This document shows positions 16,243 through 23,746 of a stretch of 64,000 nt of DNA, one piece after another (the first letter of the stretch is position 1; the number at the start of each line of letters is the position of its first letter). The position numbers and the translations under genes are program-made. The stretch spans positions 1 through 64,000 of the forward strand of contig CAXSDH010000001.1 of assembly GCA_964235765.1 (NCBI GenBank), written 5' to 3'. The notes under the pieces were generated by a model. It saw only the letters and a list, made by a program, of their open reading frames with translations, was not told the DNA's origin and ran no database searches. This DNA comes from JAVVHH01 sp964235765. Its GTDB lineage: Bacteria > Pseudomonadota > Alphaproteobacteria > Acetobacterales > Acetobacteraceae.

Positions 16243-16898
16243 CGCCTTCCATGAGTGAAGCGGGCGCTTTGCATGGCGTCACGGTGCTGAACCATCCCTT
16301 GGTGCAGCACAAGCTCACGCTGCTGCGCCGGAAAGGGACGGCCACCGCGGATTTCCGGCAGATCGCGCGCGAGCTCAGCCTGCTGATGGCCTATGAGGTC
16401 ACACGCGACCTGCCGCTCGAGATGGTCAGGATCGAGACCCCGCTCGAGCCGATGGAAGCACCTTACCTGTCGGGCAAGAAGCTCTGCTTCGTGCCGATCC
16501 TGCGTGCGGGAACCGGCCTCCTGGACGGGATGCTCGAGCTCGTTCCGTCGGCCCGGGTGGGACATATCGGCCTCTATCGGGACCCGCAGACGCTCGTGCC
16601 GGTGGAGTACTACCTGAAGCTTCCCGACGACGTGCCGGAGCGGCTGGTCATCCTGGTGGACCCCATGCTCGCGACGGGCCACTCCGCTGCCGCTGCCCTC
16701 ACCCGGCTGCGTCAGGCTGGCGCCGTCCAGCTCCGGTTCGTGTGCCTGCTGGCCGCTCCCGAAGGGCTCGCGACGCTGCGGGCCGAGCACCCGGACGTGC
16801 CGGTGTTCACCGCCGCGATCGACCGGCAGCTAGACGAGCACGGCTATATCCGCCCCGGGTTGGGGGACGCTGGAGACAGGCTCTACGGCACGAAGTAA
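16239..16898 (+). CDS. upp: Uracil phosphoribosyltransferase
   Basis: Makes UMP from uracil and PRPP in the cytoplasm. The protein is 215-219 residues, as usual. Landmarks: NHPLVQHKLTLLR at the start, VPILRAGTGLLDGML, the PRPP loop VDPMLATGHSAAA and the C-terminal uracil-binding YIRPGLGDAGDRLYGTK. GTG 16239 overlaps the upstream stop (GTGA); ATG 16251 four codons later is the alternative. Coupling to the URC1-like gene suggests this copy supplies UMP to the URC degradation route as well as salvage. A URC4 (DUF1688) gene, the usual third member, is not in the window. Confidence 0.93.
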   Translation: MTPSMSEAGALHGVTVLNHPLVQHKLTLLRRKGTATADFRQIARELSLLMAYEVTRDLPLEMVRIETPLEPMEAPYLSGKKLCFVPILRAGTGLLDGMLELVPSARVGHIGLYRDPQTLVPVEYYLKLPDDVPERLVILVDPMLATGHSAAAALTRLRQAGAVQLRFVCLLAAPEGLATLRAEHPDVPVFTAAIDRQLDEHGYIRPGLGDAGDRLYGTK

Positions 16899-16909
16899 GC
16901 GGCCTCGTC

Positions 16910-17377
16910 TCATTGCAGGAACCCCCATCGCTCGACCGCCGGTTCCGCCGCGGCCCATGCCCAGCGATCGCCTTCGCGGCACAGGGTGGTGGCGAATAGC
17001 TCCCGGGTGTCGTCCACCACGCTGAACACCACCTCCCGGCAGGTGGCCAGCGGGGTGGCGAACTCGCGCACCACCGCCAGCTCGCCGCGCTGGTTGCCGA
17101 TCGGGACGGTGTGGCGGATTTCCCAAAGCCTGGGCTCGTTCAGCGGCGCCGCCCCGGCCACGCTGGCGATGGCGTCCTGCTCGCCCGCCTGGCGGCGGCG
17201 CACGACGTATCGCCGCAGTTCCTCCACGCCGGCCCGCACGCCGATGCCGACCGCGAGCCCCACCGCCGGGTTGCCGGTGGCGGACCCGGCGACCGCGGCC
17301 GCACCCACGGCCGCCACGTCCGACGCCACGGCGCAGCCGGCCAGGAGGGGCAGCAGCGCCAGTGCAGCCAGCCTCAC
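16910..17377 (-). CDS. Outer-surface lipoprotein of unknown function (paralogue A)
   Basis: A 155-residue putative lipoprotein with lipobox LLPLLAGC and acylated Cys near residue 15. A Gly/Ala-rich segment follows (AAVGAAAVAGSATGNPAVGL) that could insert in a membrane, then RRYVVRRRQAGEQDAIA and a beta-rich domain ending in ERWGFLQ. GTG 17377 overlaps the upstream stop (GTGA). It is plainly paralogous to the next upstream gene: same order of lipobox, Gly/Ala hydrophobic stretch, arginine-rich turn, Q-D-I-A motif, HT(V/L)PI, E(V/I)VFSV and a terminal RWG-x-LQ. No enzymatic motif is seen. Confidence 0.7.
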   Translation of the reverse strand: MRLAALALLPLLAGCAVASDVAAVGAAAVAGSATGNPAVGLAVGIGVRAGVEELRRYVVRRRQAGEQDAIASVAGAAPLNEPRLWEIRHTVPIGNQRGELAVVREFATPLATCREVVFSVVDDTRELFATTLCREGDRWAWAAAEPAVERWGFLQ

Positions 17378-17877
17378 TGCAAGCCGCCCCAGCGCGCCGT
17401 CGAGGGTTCGGCCGAAGCCCAGCGCCACGCCGTGCCGTCCTGGCAGATCGTGGCCGTGTAGAACGCCCGCAATGGCCCGGCGCGCGTGGTTTTGTCCACC
17501 GAGAACACGATCTCCTTGCAGCGGAAGCCCAGCGCGCCGAATTCGCGGCTGACCACCACCTCGCCCTGCGCGTCGTCTTCGATCGGCAGGGTGTGCCGTA
17601 CCGACCATGGACCGAGCACGTTCGGCGGCAGCGGCCCGGCGGCCTGCGCGATGTTGTCCTGCTCGGTTTTGTGCACGCGCCGGGCGGCGTATTTCAGGCC
17701 TTCGTTGGCCAGCGAGTTCACGCCCAGGCCGACCGCCGCAGCCACGGTCGCGTTCTTGGTGATGGCCGCACCGGTCGCTGCGCCGGCCACGCCCGCCAGG
17801 GTGGCGGTGCCTTCGGTCAACAAGCTCCCGCAGCCCGTCAACGCCAGCAAAGCCACCAGGCCGATCCGTCCAGACAC
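17374..17877 (-). CDS. Outer-surface lipoprotein of unknown function (paralogue B)
   Basis: A 167-residue lipoprotein, tandem partner of the gene at 16910-17377, with lipobox LLALTGC. I pick GTG 17877 because AGGAAGG lies eight bases upstream; GTG 17886 is possible. The mature part has a Gly/Ala-rich hydrophobic stretch (LAGVAGAATGAAITKNATV), AARRVHKTEQDNIAQAAG and a C-terminal domain with two cysteines (FRCKEIVFSV and ATICQDG) matching those in paralogue A (ATCREVVFSV, TTLCREG). A conserved disulfide in the periplasm is therefore likely. Function unknown. Confidence 0.7.
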   Translation of the reverse strand: MSGRIGLVALLALTGCGSLLTEGTATLAGVAGAATGAAITKNATVAAAVGLGVNSLANEGLKYAARRVHKTEQDNIAQAAGPLPPNVLGPWSVRHTLPIEDDAQGEVVVSREFGALGFRCKEIVFSVDKTTRAGPLRAFYTATICQDGTAWRWASAEPSTARWGGLQ

Positions 17878-17930
17878 GCGCGCCACCTTCCTCGCCAGCC
17901 GCGCAGTATGACGCCGCCTGGCGGGGCCGG

Positions 17931-18389
17931 CTAGGCCGCTTCGGGCCGTCGCGGCGTGAGCACCACGCCGACCATCGTCTGCACGGTTTCGCCGTTTTGG
18001 TTCAGGGTGGTGGTGTGGAAGGTGATGATGCCGCGGTCCGGGCGCGAGCGGGACGGGCGCATGTCCTTGACCTCGAGCACGACATGCAGCGCGTCGCCGG
18101 GCCGCACCGGGCGCGGCCAGGACAGCTTGTCCACCTGCGCTCCCATGCCGCCGCCGCGAATGCGGCCCAGCCCAGCCTCGTATTGCAGCCGCATCGACAG
18201 GCTGGCCGTGTGCCAGCCGCTGGCGACCAGCTCGCCGAACTGGCTGGCCTTCGCGGCGTCCTCGCCCAGGTGCTGCGGCTGCGGATCGAACTCCTCGGCA
18301 TAGGCCACGATCCGCTCGCGCGTCATGGTCACCGTGCGCGACGTGAAGCGCTGCCCCGGCTGGAAATCCTCGTAGTACAGGTCGTTCAT
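17931..18389 (-). CDS. MaoC-like hot-dog-fold (R)-hydratase
   Basis: A 152-residue single hot-dog protein. YYEDFQPGQRFTSRTVTMTR is the usual start of MaoC-like dehydratases (EDFxxGD). The central helix region FDPQPQHLGEDAAKASQFGE contains the catalytic D-x4-H arrangement of (R)-specific enoyl-CoA hydratases, followed by GELVASGWHTASLSMRL. It would hydrate 2-enoyl-CoA or a related thioester. Start ATG 18389 overlaps the stop of the MATE gene (ATGA), so the two are coupled although functionally unrelated. Confidence 0.85.
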   Translation of the reverse strand: MNDLYYEDFQPGQRFTSRTVTMTRERIVAYAEEFDPQPQHLGEDAAKASQFGELVASGWHTASLSMRLQYEAGLGRIRGGGMGAQVDKLSWPRPVRPGDALHVVLEVKDMRPSRSRPDRGIITFHTTTLNQNGETVQTMVGVVLTPRRPEAA

Positions 18390-19938
18390 CCGCGCCCTCT
18401 GAACCAGGCGCCCCCGGCGACCGAGAGCGCATTGACCAACCCCATCGCCGTCAGCCCCGCGCCCAACGCCAGGAACACCAAGCGCAGGGAGCCCGCCCAT
18501 TGCAGCGCCAGCCAGCCGCCGCCCACTGCGATGGCCATGCGGAGCACCGCTGCCACCAAGGGCCATGCCAGCCGTCCCGCGCCTTGCGACGCGAAGTAGA
18601 GGGCCATACCCAGGCCGAAAAAGCCATAGAACGGGCCGGCCGCCCGCAGATAGGCGCTGCCGGCGGCAAGCATGTCGGGGTCCCGGCCGAACAGGCCCAG
18701 CCATGCGCCAGGCCAGGCGGCGGCGGCGAGCCCGATCGACTCCGTCAGGCCGAAGGCGACCGCGGCGCCCACCCAGGCCACCTGGAGGGCGCGCGCCCGC
18801 TGTCCCGCGCCGATATTGGTGCCGACCAGGGCCACGAGCGGCGAGCCGAGACCGAACACCAGCGGCACTAGCAGGTATTCGAGGCGCGATCCCGCCCCGT
18901 AGCCGGCGATGGCGCCGGTGCCGAAATGGCCCACGAAGGACATGGCCGCCGTGACCACCAGTTGCGTCTGCACGGAGACCATCGAGGCCACCAGCCCCAC
19001 ACGCAGGATGTCCCATAGCGGCGCCGGCCGCAGCCGCGCCAGGCGCAGCCGGACCAGCGCCCGCCCGCCGGCGAGATACCACAGCAGCACCGCCGCCGCG
19101 CCCACGTAGTAGACCAACAAGGCCACGCCGCCGCCGCGCACGCCCAGCGCGGGGAAGGGACCCAGGCCGAAGATCAGGCACGGCGACAGCGGGATGAGCA
19201 CCAGGGCGCCGCCGCAGATCACCACCGCGGGGACGAGCATGTTGCCGGTGCCCCGCACGCAGCTGGCCAGCGCGTTCATGGTCCACACCAGCACCGCGCC
19301 GCCGAAGATCACCTCGGAGTATTGCTGCCCCGCCTGCAGCGCGGGGCCGTCGCCGCCCATGAAACGATACAGCGCGGGCCCGGCCAGCAGCCCGAGCGCG
19401 GTGAACGCCAGCCCGAACGCGCCGTTGATGACCAGGGCGTGCAGCACCAGGGCGTCCGCATCGGCGCGCCGGCCCGCGCCCAGCGCCCGCGCGATGGCCG
19501 AGGCGATGCCGCCCCCCATGGCGCCGCCTGACATCATTTGCATCAGCATCACGCCGGGGAACACCAGCGCCATGCCGGCCAGCGCATCGGTGCCGAGCCG
19601 GCTGACGAACACCGCCTCGATCAACCCGGTGGACGCCTGCGCCAGCATGACCAGCACATTCGGCCCGGCCAGCCGCAGCAACGTGGCCAGCACCGGCGCT
19701 TCGAGCAGCACGAGCGTGCGGGCGGCATGGGCGGGGCGGGGCGCCGTGGCGGGGACGAGCAGGGCAGGAGCGAGCGGNNNNNNNNNNNNNNNNNNNNNNN
19801 NNNNNNNNNNNNNNNNNNNNNNNNNNNNNNNNNNNNNNNNNNNNNNNNNNNNNNNNNNNNNNNNNNNNNNNNNNNNNCGGCATGGGCGGGGCGGGGCGCC
19901 GTGGCGGGGACGAGCAGGGCAGGAGCGAGCGGAACCAT
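18386..19938 (-). CDS. MATE-family multidrug/Na+ antiporter (coding frame broken only by a spurious gap)
   Basis: An inner-membrane exporter with about twelve hydrophobic helices in two homologous halves. Family segments are LAGPNVLVMLAQASTGLIEA in the first helix and VSRLGTDALAGMALVFPG in the second. In the deposited sequence the frame is broken by a 100-N gap at 19778-19877. The 55 bases before and after the gap are identical. Deleting the Ns and one copy leaves 1398 bases, exactly 466 codons, giving an intact 465-residue protein beginning MVPLAPALLVPATAP. ATG 19938 is my choice; an ATG at 19953, inside a palindrome, is also in frame. The stop overlaps the MaoC start. Confidence 0.85.
19723..19932. 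repeat. 55-bp direct repeat flanking a 100-N gap (assembly artefact)
   Basis: Bases 19723-19777 and 19878-19932 are identical over 55 positions and are separated only by 100 N. Two contig ends that overlap but were not merged give exactly this pattern. Collapsing the overlap restores the MATE reading frame, which confirms the reading. The segment is very G-rich and likely hard to assemble. Confidence 0.92.
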
Positions 19939-19941
19939 AAC

Positions 19942-19953
19942 GTGCATATGCAC
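19942..19953. promoter_or_regulatory. 12-bp perfect palindrome between divergent MATE and glgX genes
   Basis: GTGCATATGCAC is a perfect 12-base palindrome in an AT-richer pocket immediately 5' of the MATE start and about 105 bases before glgX. It could be an operator for a dimeric repressor acting on MATE. No regulator gene is adjacent, and a 12-base palindrome can arise by chance. Confidence 0.3.
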
Positions 19954-20059
19954 CTATTGCAGCGCCTTGGAAAGCAGGGCTGGCCTGCCTGCCGGGTGCA
20001 ACTAAAGCTACCCCGTTCGCGCTGTTCCGTCCGCAAGCCGCGATCGGGGACGAGCAGAA

Positions 20060-22189
20060 GTGACCGAAGTCATCAGGACATCCAGGATCACCGAGGGCCT
20101 GCCGCATCCGCTCGGCGCGACCTGGGACGGAGTCGGCGTCAATTTCGCCCTCTTTTCCGCCAATGCGACCAAAGTGGAGCTTTGCCTGTTCGACCAGGAA
20201 GGCACCACCGAGCTCGAGCGCGTCGAGTTGCCGGAATATACCGACGAGGTCTGGCACGGCTACCTGCCCGACGCCCGGCCCGGCACAGTCTATGGCTACC
20301 GCGTCGACGGCCCGTATGCTCCCGAGGAAGGGCACCGCTTCAACGCCCACAAGCTGCTGCTCGATCCCTATGCAAAGGGCCATGTCGGCGAGCTGAAATG
20401 GGGGCCGGAGGTGTTCGGCTACGTGATGGAGAGCGGCGACGACCTGACGTTCGACGAGCGGGACAGCGCCCCGTTCATGCCGAAATGCGTGGTCATCGAC
20501 CCCGCCTTCACCTGGCTGCGCGACCGGCGCCCGAACGTGCCCTGGGAAGAGACCATCTTCTACGAAACCCACGTTCGCGGCTTCACCAAACGGCACCCTT
20601 CAGTGGCGGCGGAACTGCAAGGCACCTTCTCCGGCATGGCCGTGAAGGACGTCGTCGATTACGTGCGCGCCCTTGGGGTGACCAGCGTGGAGCTGCTGCC
20701 GATCCACACTTTCATCAATGACAGCCAGTTGATCGAGAAGGGCCTGACCAACTATTGGGGCTACAACACCATCGGCTTCTTCGCGCCGGACCCGCGTTAC
20801 AGCAGCAAGCCCGCCTTCGCGCATGCCGAGTTCAAGGAAATGGTGGCCCATCTGCACGACGCCGGCCTCGAGGTGATCCTCGACGTGGTGTACAACCATA
20901 CGGCCGAGGGCAACGAGCGCGGCCCCACCTTGTCGTTCAAGGGTATCGACAACGCCAGCTATTACCGCCTGCTGCCGGATCGCAAGCGCTTCTATATCAA
21001 CGACACCGGCACCGGGAACACGCTCAACCTCTCCAACTCCCGCGTGCTGCAGATGGTGGTCGACAGCCTGCGCTACTGGGTGCAGGAGATGCACGTCGAT
21101 GGGTTCCGTTTCGATCTGGGCACGATCCTGGCGCGCGAGTCGCACGGCTTCGACCAGTCGAGCGGCTTCCTGCACGTCTGCCAGCAGGACCCCGTGCTGA
21201 ACGGCGTGAAGCTTGTGGCCGAGCCTTGGGATATCGGGCCGGGCGGGTATCAGGTTGGCGGTTTCCCGCCGGGCTGGGCGGAGTGGAACGACAAGTTCCG
21301 CGACGAGGTCCGCGCCTTCTGGAAGGGCGACGAGGGCAAGGCGCCGGTGATGGCCGCGCGCATGAGCGCCAGCGCCGACATGTTCAACAAGCGGGGCCGC
21401 AAGCCGTGGGCGTCGGTGAACTTCATCACCGCCCATGACGGCTTCACGCTGCACGACACGGTCAGCTACAACGACAAGCACAACGAGGCGAACGGCGAAG
21501 ACGGCCGCGACGGCAGCGACAACAACCACAGTTGGAACCACGGCGCCGAGGGCGAGACCGACGACCTCGACATCAACGACGCCCGCCGCAGGCAGATGCG
21601 CAACATGCTGGCATCGCTGCTGCTTTCGCAGGGAACCCCGATGCTGCTCGCGGGCGACGAGTTCGGCCGCAGCCAGGGCGGCAACAACAACGCATACTGC
21701 CAAGACAACGACATTAGCTGGCTCAACTGGGACATCCCGGACTGGGGCCATAAGCAGATCGCCCTCGTGCAGCGCCTGACGCGGCTGCGGCACGACTACC
21801 CCATCCTGCGCCGCGGCCGGTTTTTCACCGGCGCCGACATTGCCGGGATGGGCGAGGTCAAGGACGTGACCTGGATCAACGCCGGCGGCGCCGAGATGCA
21901 AGCTGGCGATTGGGGCGAAGCCGGCATGAAATGCTTCGGCATGCTCATCGACGGCCGCGCCCAAGCCACCGGCATCCGCAAGCCCGGCAGCGACACCACC
22001 ATGCTGATCGTCATGAACGCGCATCACGACCTGGTCACCTTCAATCTCCCGGAATGCACCAACGGCAAGGAATGGGAGCTGGTGTTCGACACCAACGTGC
22101 CGGAACGCGACGATGTCCAGACGTTTGCCATCGGCGAGGGCTACGATGTCACGCAACGATCACTGTTGCTCTTCGCGCTGAAGTCCTGA
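20060..22189 (+). CDS. glgX: Glycogen debranching enzyme (GH13 isoamylase type)
   Basis: A 709-residue cytoplasmic alpha-1,6-glucosidase that trims limit branches of glycogen. An N-terminal CBM48 domain (HPLGATWDGVGVNFALFSAN) precedes the GH13 barrel. Catalytic residues are visible: nucleophile Asp in DGFRFDLGT (about residue 352), acid/base Glu in VAEPWDIGPGGY (about 388) and transition-state Asp in TAHDGFTLHD (about 460). The length matches GlgX. The start is GTG 20060; the upstream region has no strong Shine-Dalgarno. A ROK-type protein follows nine bases after the stop, plausibly handling released glucose. No glgABCP genes are in the window. Confidence 0.93.
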   Translation: MTEVIRTSRITEGLPHPLGATWDGVGVNFALFSANATKVELCLFDQEGTTELERVELPEYTDEVWHGYLPDARPGTVYGYRVDGPYAPEEGHRFNAHKLLLDPYAKGHVGELKWGPEVFGYVMESGDDLTFDERDSAPFMPKCVVIDPAFTWLRDRRPNVPWEETIFYETHVRGFTKRHPSVAAELQGTFSGMAVKDVVDYVRALGVTSVELLPIHTFINDSQLIEKGLTNYWGYNTIGFFAPDPRYSSKPAFAHAEFKEMVAHLHDAGLEVILDVVYNHTAEGNERGPTLSFKGIDNASYYRLLPDRKRFYINDTGTGNTLNLSNSRVLQMVVDSLRYWVQEMHVDGFRFDLGTILARESHGFDQSSGFLHVCQQDPVLNGVKLVAEPWDIGPGGYQVGGFPPGWAEWNDKFRDEVRAFWKGDEGKAPVMAARMSASADMFNKRGRKPWASVNFITAHDGFTLHDTVSYNDKHNEANGEDGRDGSDNNHSWNHGAEGETDDLDINDARRRQMRNMLASLLLSQGTPMLLAGDEFGRSQGGNNNAYCQDNDISWLNWDIPDWGHKQIALVQRLTRLRHDYPILRRGRFFTGADIAGMGEVKDVTWINAGGAEMQAGDWGEAGMKCFGMLIDGRAQATGIRKPGSDTTMLIVMNAHHDLVTFNLPECTNGKEWELVFDTNVPERDDVQTFAIGEGYDVTQRSLLLFALKS

Positions 22190-22198
22190 CGCCAACCG

Positions 22199-23233
22199 AT
22201 GACGTTCTCTATCGAGCATGGCGGCGCGACCCTGCCGGCGGTGACGGTGGACGCCTACAACGCCGAGTTGCGCGACGGCGAGGGGTTTGTCGGCGACCGC
22301 GCCAGCAACCGGGCGTTCCGCTCCCTGCTCGGCGACGTGCGTGAGCGGCTGGCGGGGGCGGACCCGCTGGGTGACGTTCCGACCGACGAGTTGAGCAAGA
22401 ATGCGGTGGACAGGCTGCTGGCCGAAGGCACGCCCGCCGAGGCCGGTGTGGTCCATAGCGCCATCGAAAGTTTCGCGCAGGAGTTCGCCGCCGTCATCCG
22501 CCGGTTCCTCAAGCTGAAGGACTGGAAGGATACGGAACGCATCGTGGTCGGCGGCGGCCTTCGCGGCAGCCGCGCCGGCGAACTGGCGATCGGGCGGACC
22601 GGCATCCTCCTGCAATCGGACGGGATCACCGTCGAGCTCGTGCCCATCCGTCACGATCCCGACGAAGCTGGCCTGCTAGGGGGCGCGCATCTCGCGCCGA
22701 GCTGGATTTTCAAAGGCCATGACAGCATCCTGGCCATGGACATCGGCGGCACCAACGTCCGCACCGGGATTGTGGCGCTGAACCAGAAGCAGGCATCCAA
22801 CCTCTCGCGCAGCAAGGTCGTCGCGAGCACGCTGTGGCGGCACCGTGACGACAAGCCGAAGCGGGACGCGGCGGTGGAGCGGATCGTCGCGATGCTGCAG
22901 GACCTGGTGAAGCGGGCCAAGAAGGAGCAGCTCAGCCTGGCGCCGTTCATCGCGGTCGGCTGCCCCGGCCTGGTGGCCGCCGACGGCTCGATCGAGCGCG
23001 GGGGACAGAACCTGCCGGGCAACTGGGAGCATGAAAAGTTCAACCTGCCCGACCGGCTGCGCGAGGCCATCCCGCGGATCGGGGCGCACGAGACGCATGT
23101 GGCCATGCACAACGATGCCGTGGTGCAGGGCCTGAGCGAGATCCCGTTCATGCAGGACGTGACGCGCTGGGGCGTGATGACGATCGGCACCGGGCTGGGC
23201 AACGCGCGGTTCAGCAATCGGCGCGAGGAATAG
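22199..23233 (+). CDS. ROK-family sugar kinase-like protein with circularly permuted motif order
   Basis: A 344-residue protein in which normal ROK landmarks occur in rotated order. First comes what is usually the C-terminal end: RIVVGGGLRG near residue 117 and HDPDEAGLLGGAHLAP near 155-170. Then come the usual N-terminal elements: phosphate-binding AMDIGGTNVRTGIV near 180, AVGCPGLVAADGSIERGGQN near 255, HNDAVVQGL near 304 and TIGTGLGNARF near 331, where the protein ends. The ORF is uninterrupted and has normal codon use, so this is not a sequencing error. ATP-binding residues are retained and glucokinase activity is plausible beside glgX, but the HxCxxGxxGC zinc motif of classical ROK proteins is absent. 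Start ATG 22199. Confidence 0.75.
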   Translation: MTFSIEHGGATLPAVTVDAYNAELRDGEGFVGDRASNRAFRSLLGDVRERLAGADPLGDVPTDELSKNAVDRLLAEGTPAEAGVVHSAIESFAQEFAAVIRRFLKLKDWKDTERIVVGGGLRGSRAGELAIGRTGILLQSDGITVELVPIRHDPDEAGLLGGAHLAPSWIFKGHDSILAMDIGGTNVRTGIVALNQKQASNLSRSKVVASTLWRHRDDKPKRDAAVERIVAMLQDLVKRAKKEQLSLAPFIAVGCPGLVAADGSIERGGQNLPGNWEHEKFNLPDRLREAIPRIGAHETHVAMHNDAVVQGLSEIPFMQDVTRWGVMTIGTGLGNARFSNRREE

Positions 23234-23316
23234 GCGCGCATTGCAGATCAGCCCGGTATAGCCTTGCCGACGGAAAGCTGCGGTCCGATATGGGGGCCGC
23301 ACCCACGGGACCTTCA

Positions 23317-23706
23317 ATGAGCCGGCCAGCCCTCCGCATCACGCGGCACGATCCTTCCGACGCCAACCCGGCCGAAGCACCCAACTTCATCTTCGAGGTG
23401 TGGGACCCCTACCAGGGCGCTTATATCGGCAGCCCGAGTCTCGATGCGGCGTTGCAGGATGTCGATGCCTTGCTGGGCCGCATCCGCGAAGGCTGGGTGG
23501 ACCGCAAGGCGCTGAGCGGCCTCGCCGATGTGCCCGACCCCAGCCTCGACGAGGACGTGGAGTGGGCGGAGTTCCGTGTCAGCGCGCAGGCGAACCGGGT
23601 GCATGAGACGCGGAATTGGGACGCGCGGCATTGGCGCAAGGCCATGGCTGGCCGCGCCGGCGCCGTGGAGACGACATGCAACGAGGTGGGTTACCGCCCG
23701 GGGTAG
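23317..23706 (+). CDS. Hypothetical protein, 129 aa
   Basis: Not recognised. A soluble, acidic protein beginning MSRPALRITRHDPSDANP, with a central FIFEVWDPYQGAYIGSPSL and a basic C-terminus. No membrane segment or metal motif. ATG 23317 is preferred; ATG 23290 in frame would add nine residues. It follows the permuted ROK gene by 83 bases. Codon use matches its neighbours and the frame is cleanly open, which is the main evidence that it is a gene. Confidence 0.5.
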   Translation: MSRPALRITRHDPSDANPAEAPNFIFEVWDPYQGAYIGSPSLDAALQDVDALLGRIREGWVDRKALSGLADVPDPSLDEDVEWAEFRVSAQANRVHETRNWDARHWRKAMAGRAGAVETTCNEVGYRPG

Positions 23707-23741
23707 GCGGCGGACGCCGCGTAGTAGGCGGCGGACGCCGC
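23704..23741. repeat. Duplicated 17-bp GC-rich hairpin unit between convergent genes
   Basis: TAGGCGGCGGACGCCGC occurs at 23704-23720 and again at 23725-23741. Each copy contains GCGGCG-GA-CGCCGC, able to form a 6-bp stem. The pair fills most of the 40 bases between two convergent stops and could act as a bidirectional, U-less terminator. Confidence 0.4.
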
Positions 23742-23746
23742 CCGGT

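Noticed and set aside
19723..19932. The 55-bp direct repeat as a target-site duplication or phase-variable repeat
   Set aside because: It abuts a 100-N scaffold gap on both sides with nothing else between, and collapsing it restores a reading frame. An assembly overlap explains everything.
17931..20036. A 701-codon frame merging MaoC with a large upstream region
   Set aside because: The upstream part is out of frame with the MATE gene and crosses the spurious gap; MaoC starts at 18389.
20600..22156. 518-codon minus-strand frame opposite glgX
   Set aside because: Val/Ala/His-rich shadow with no motif; glgX has all three catalytic residues on the other strand.
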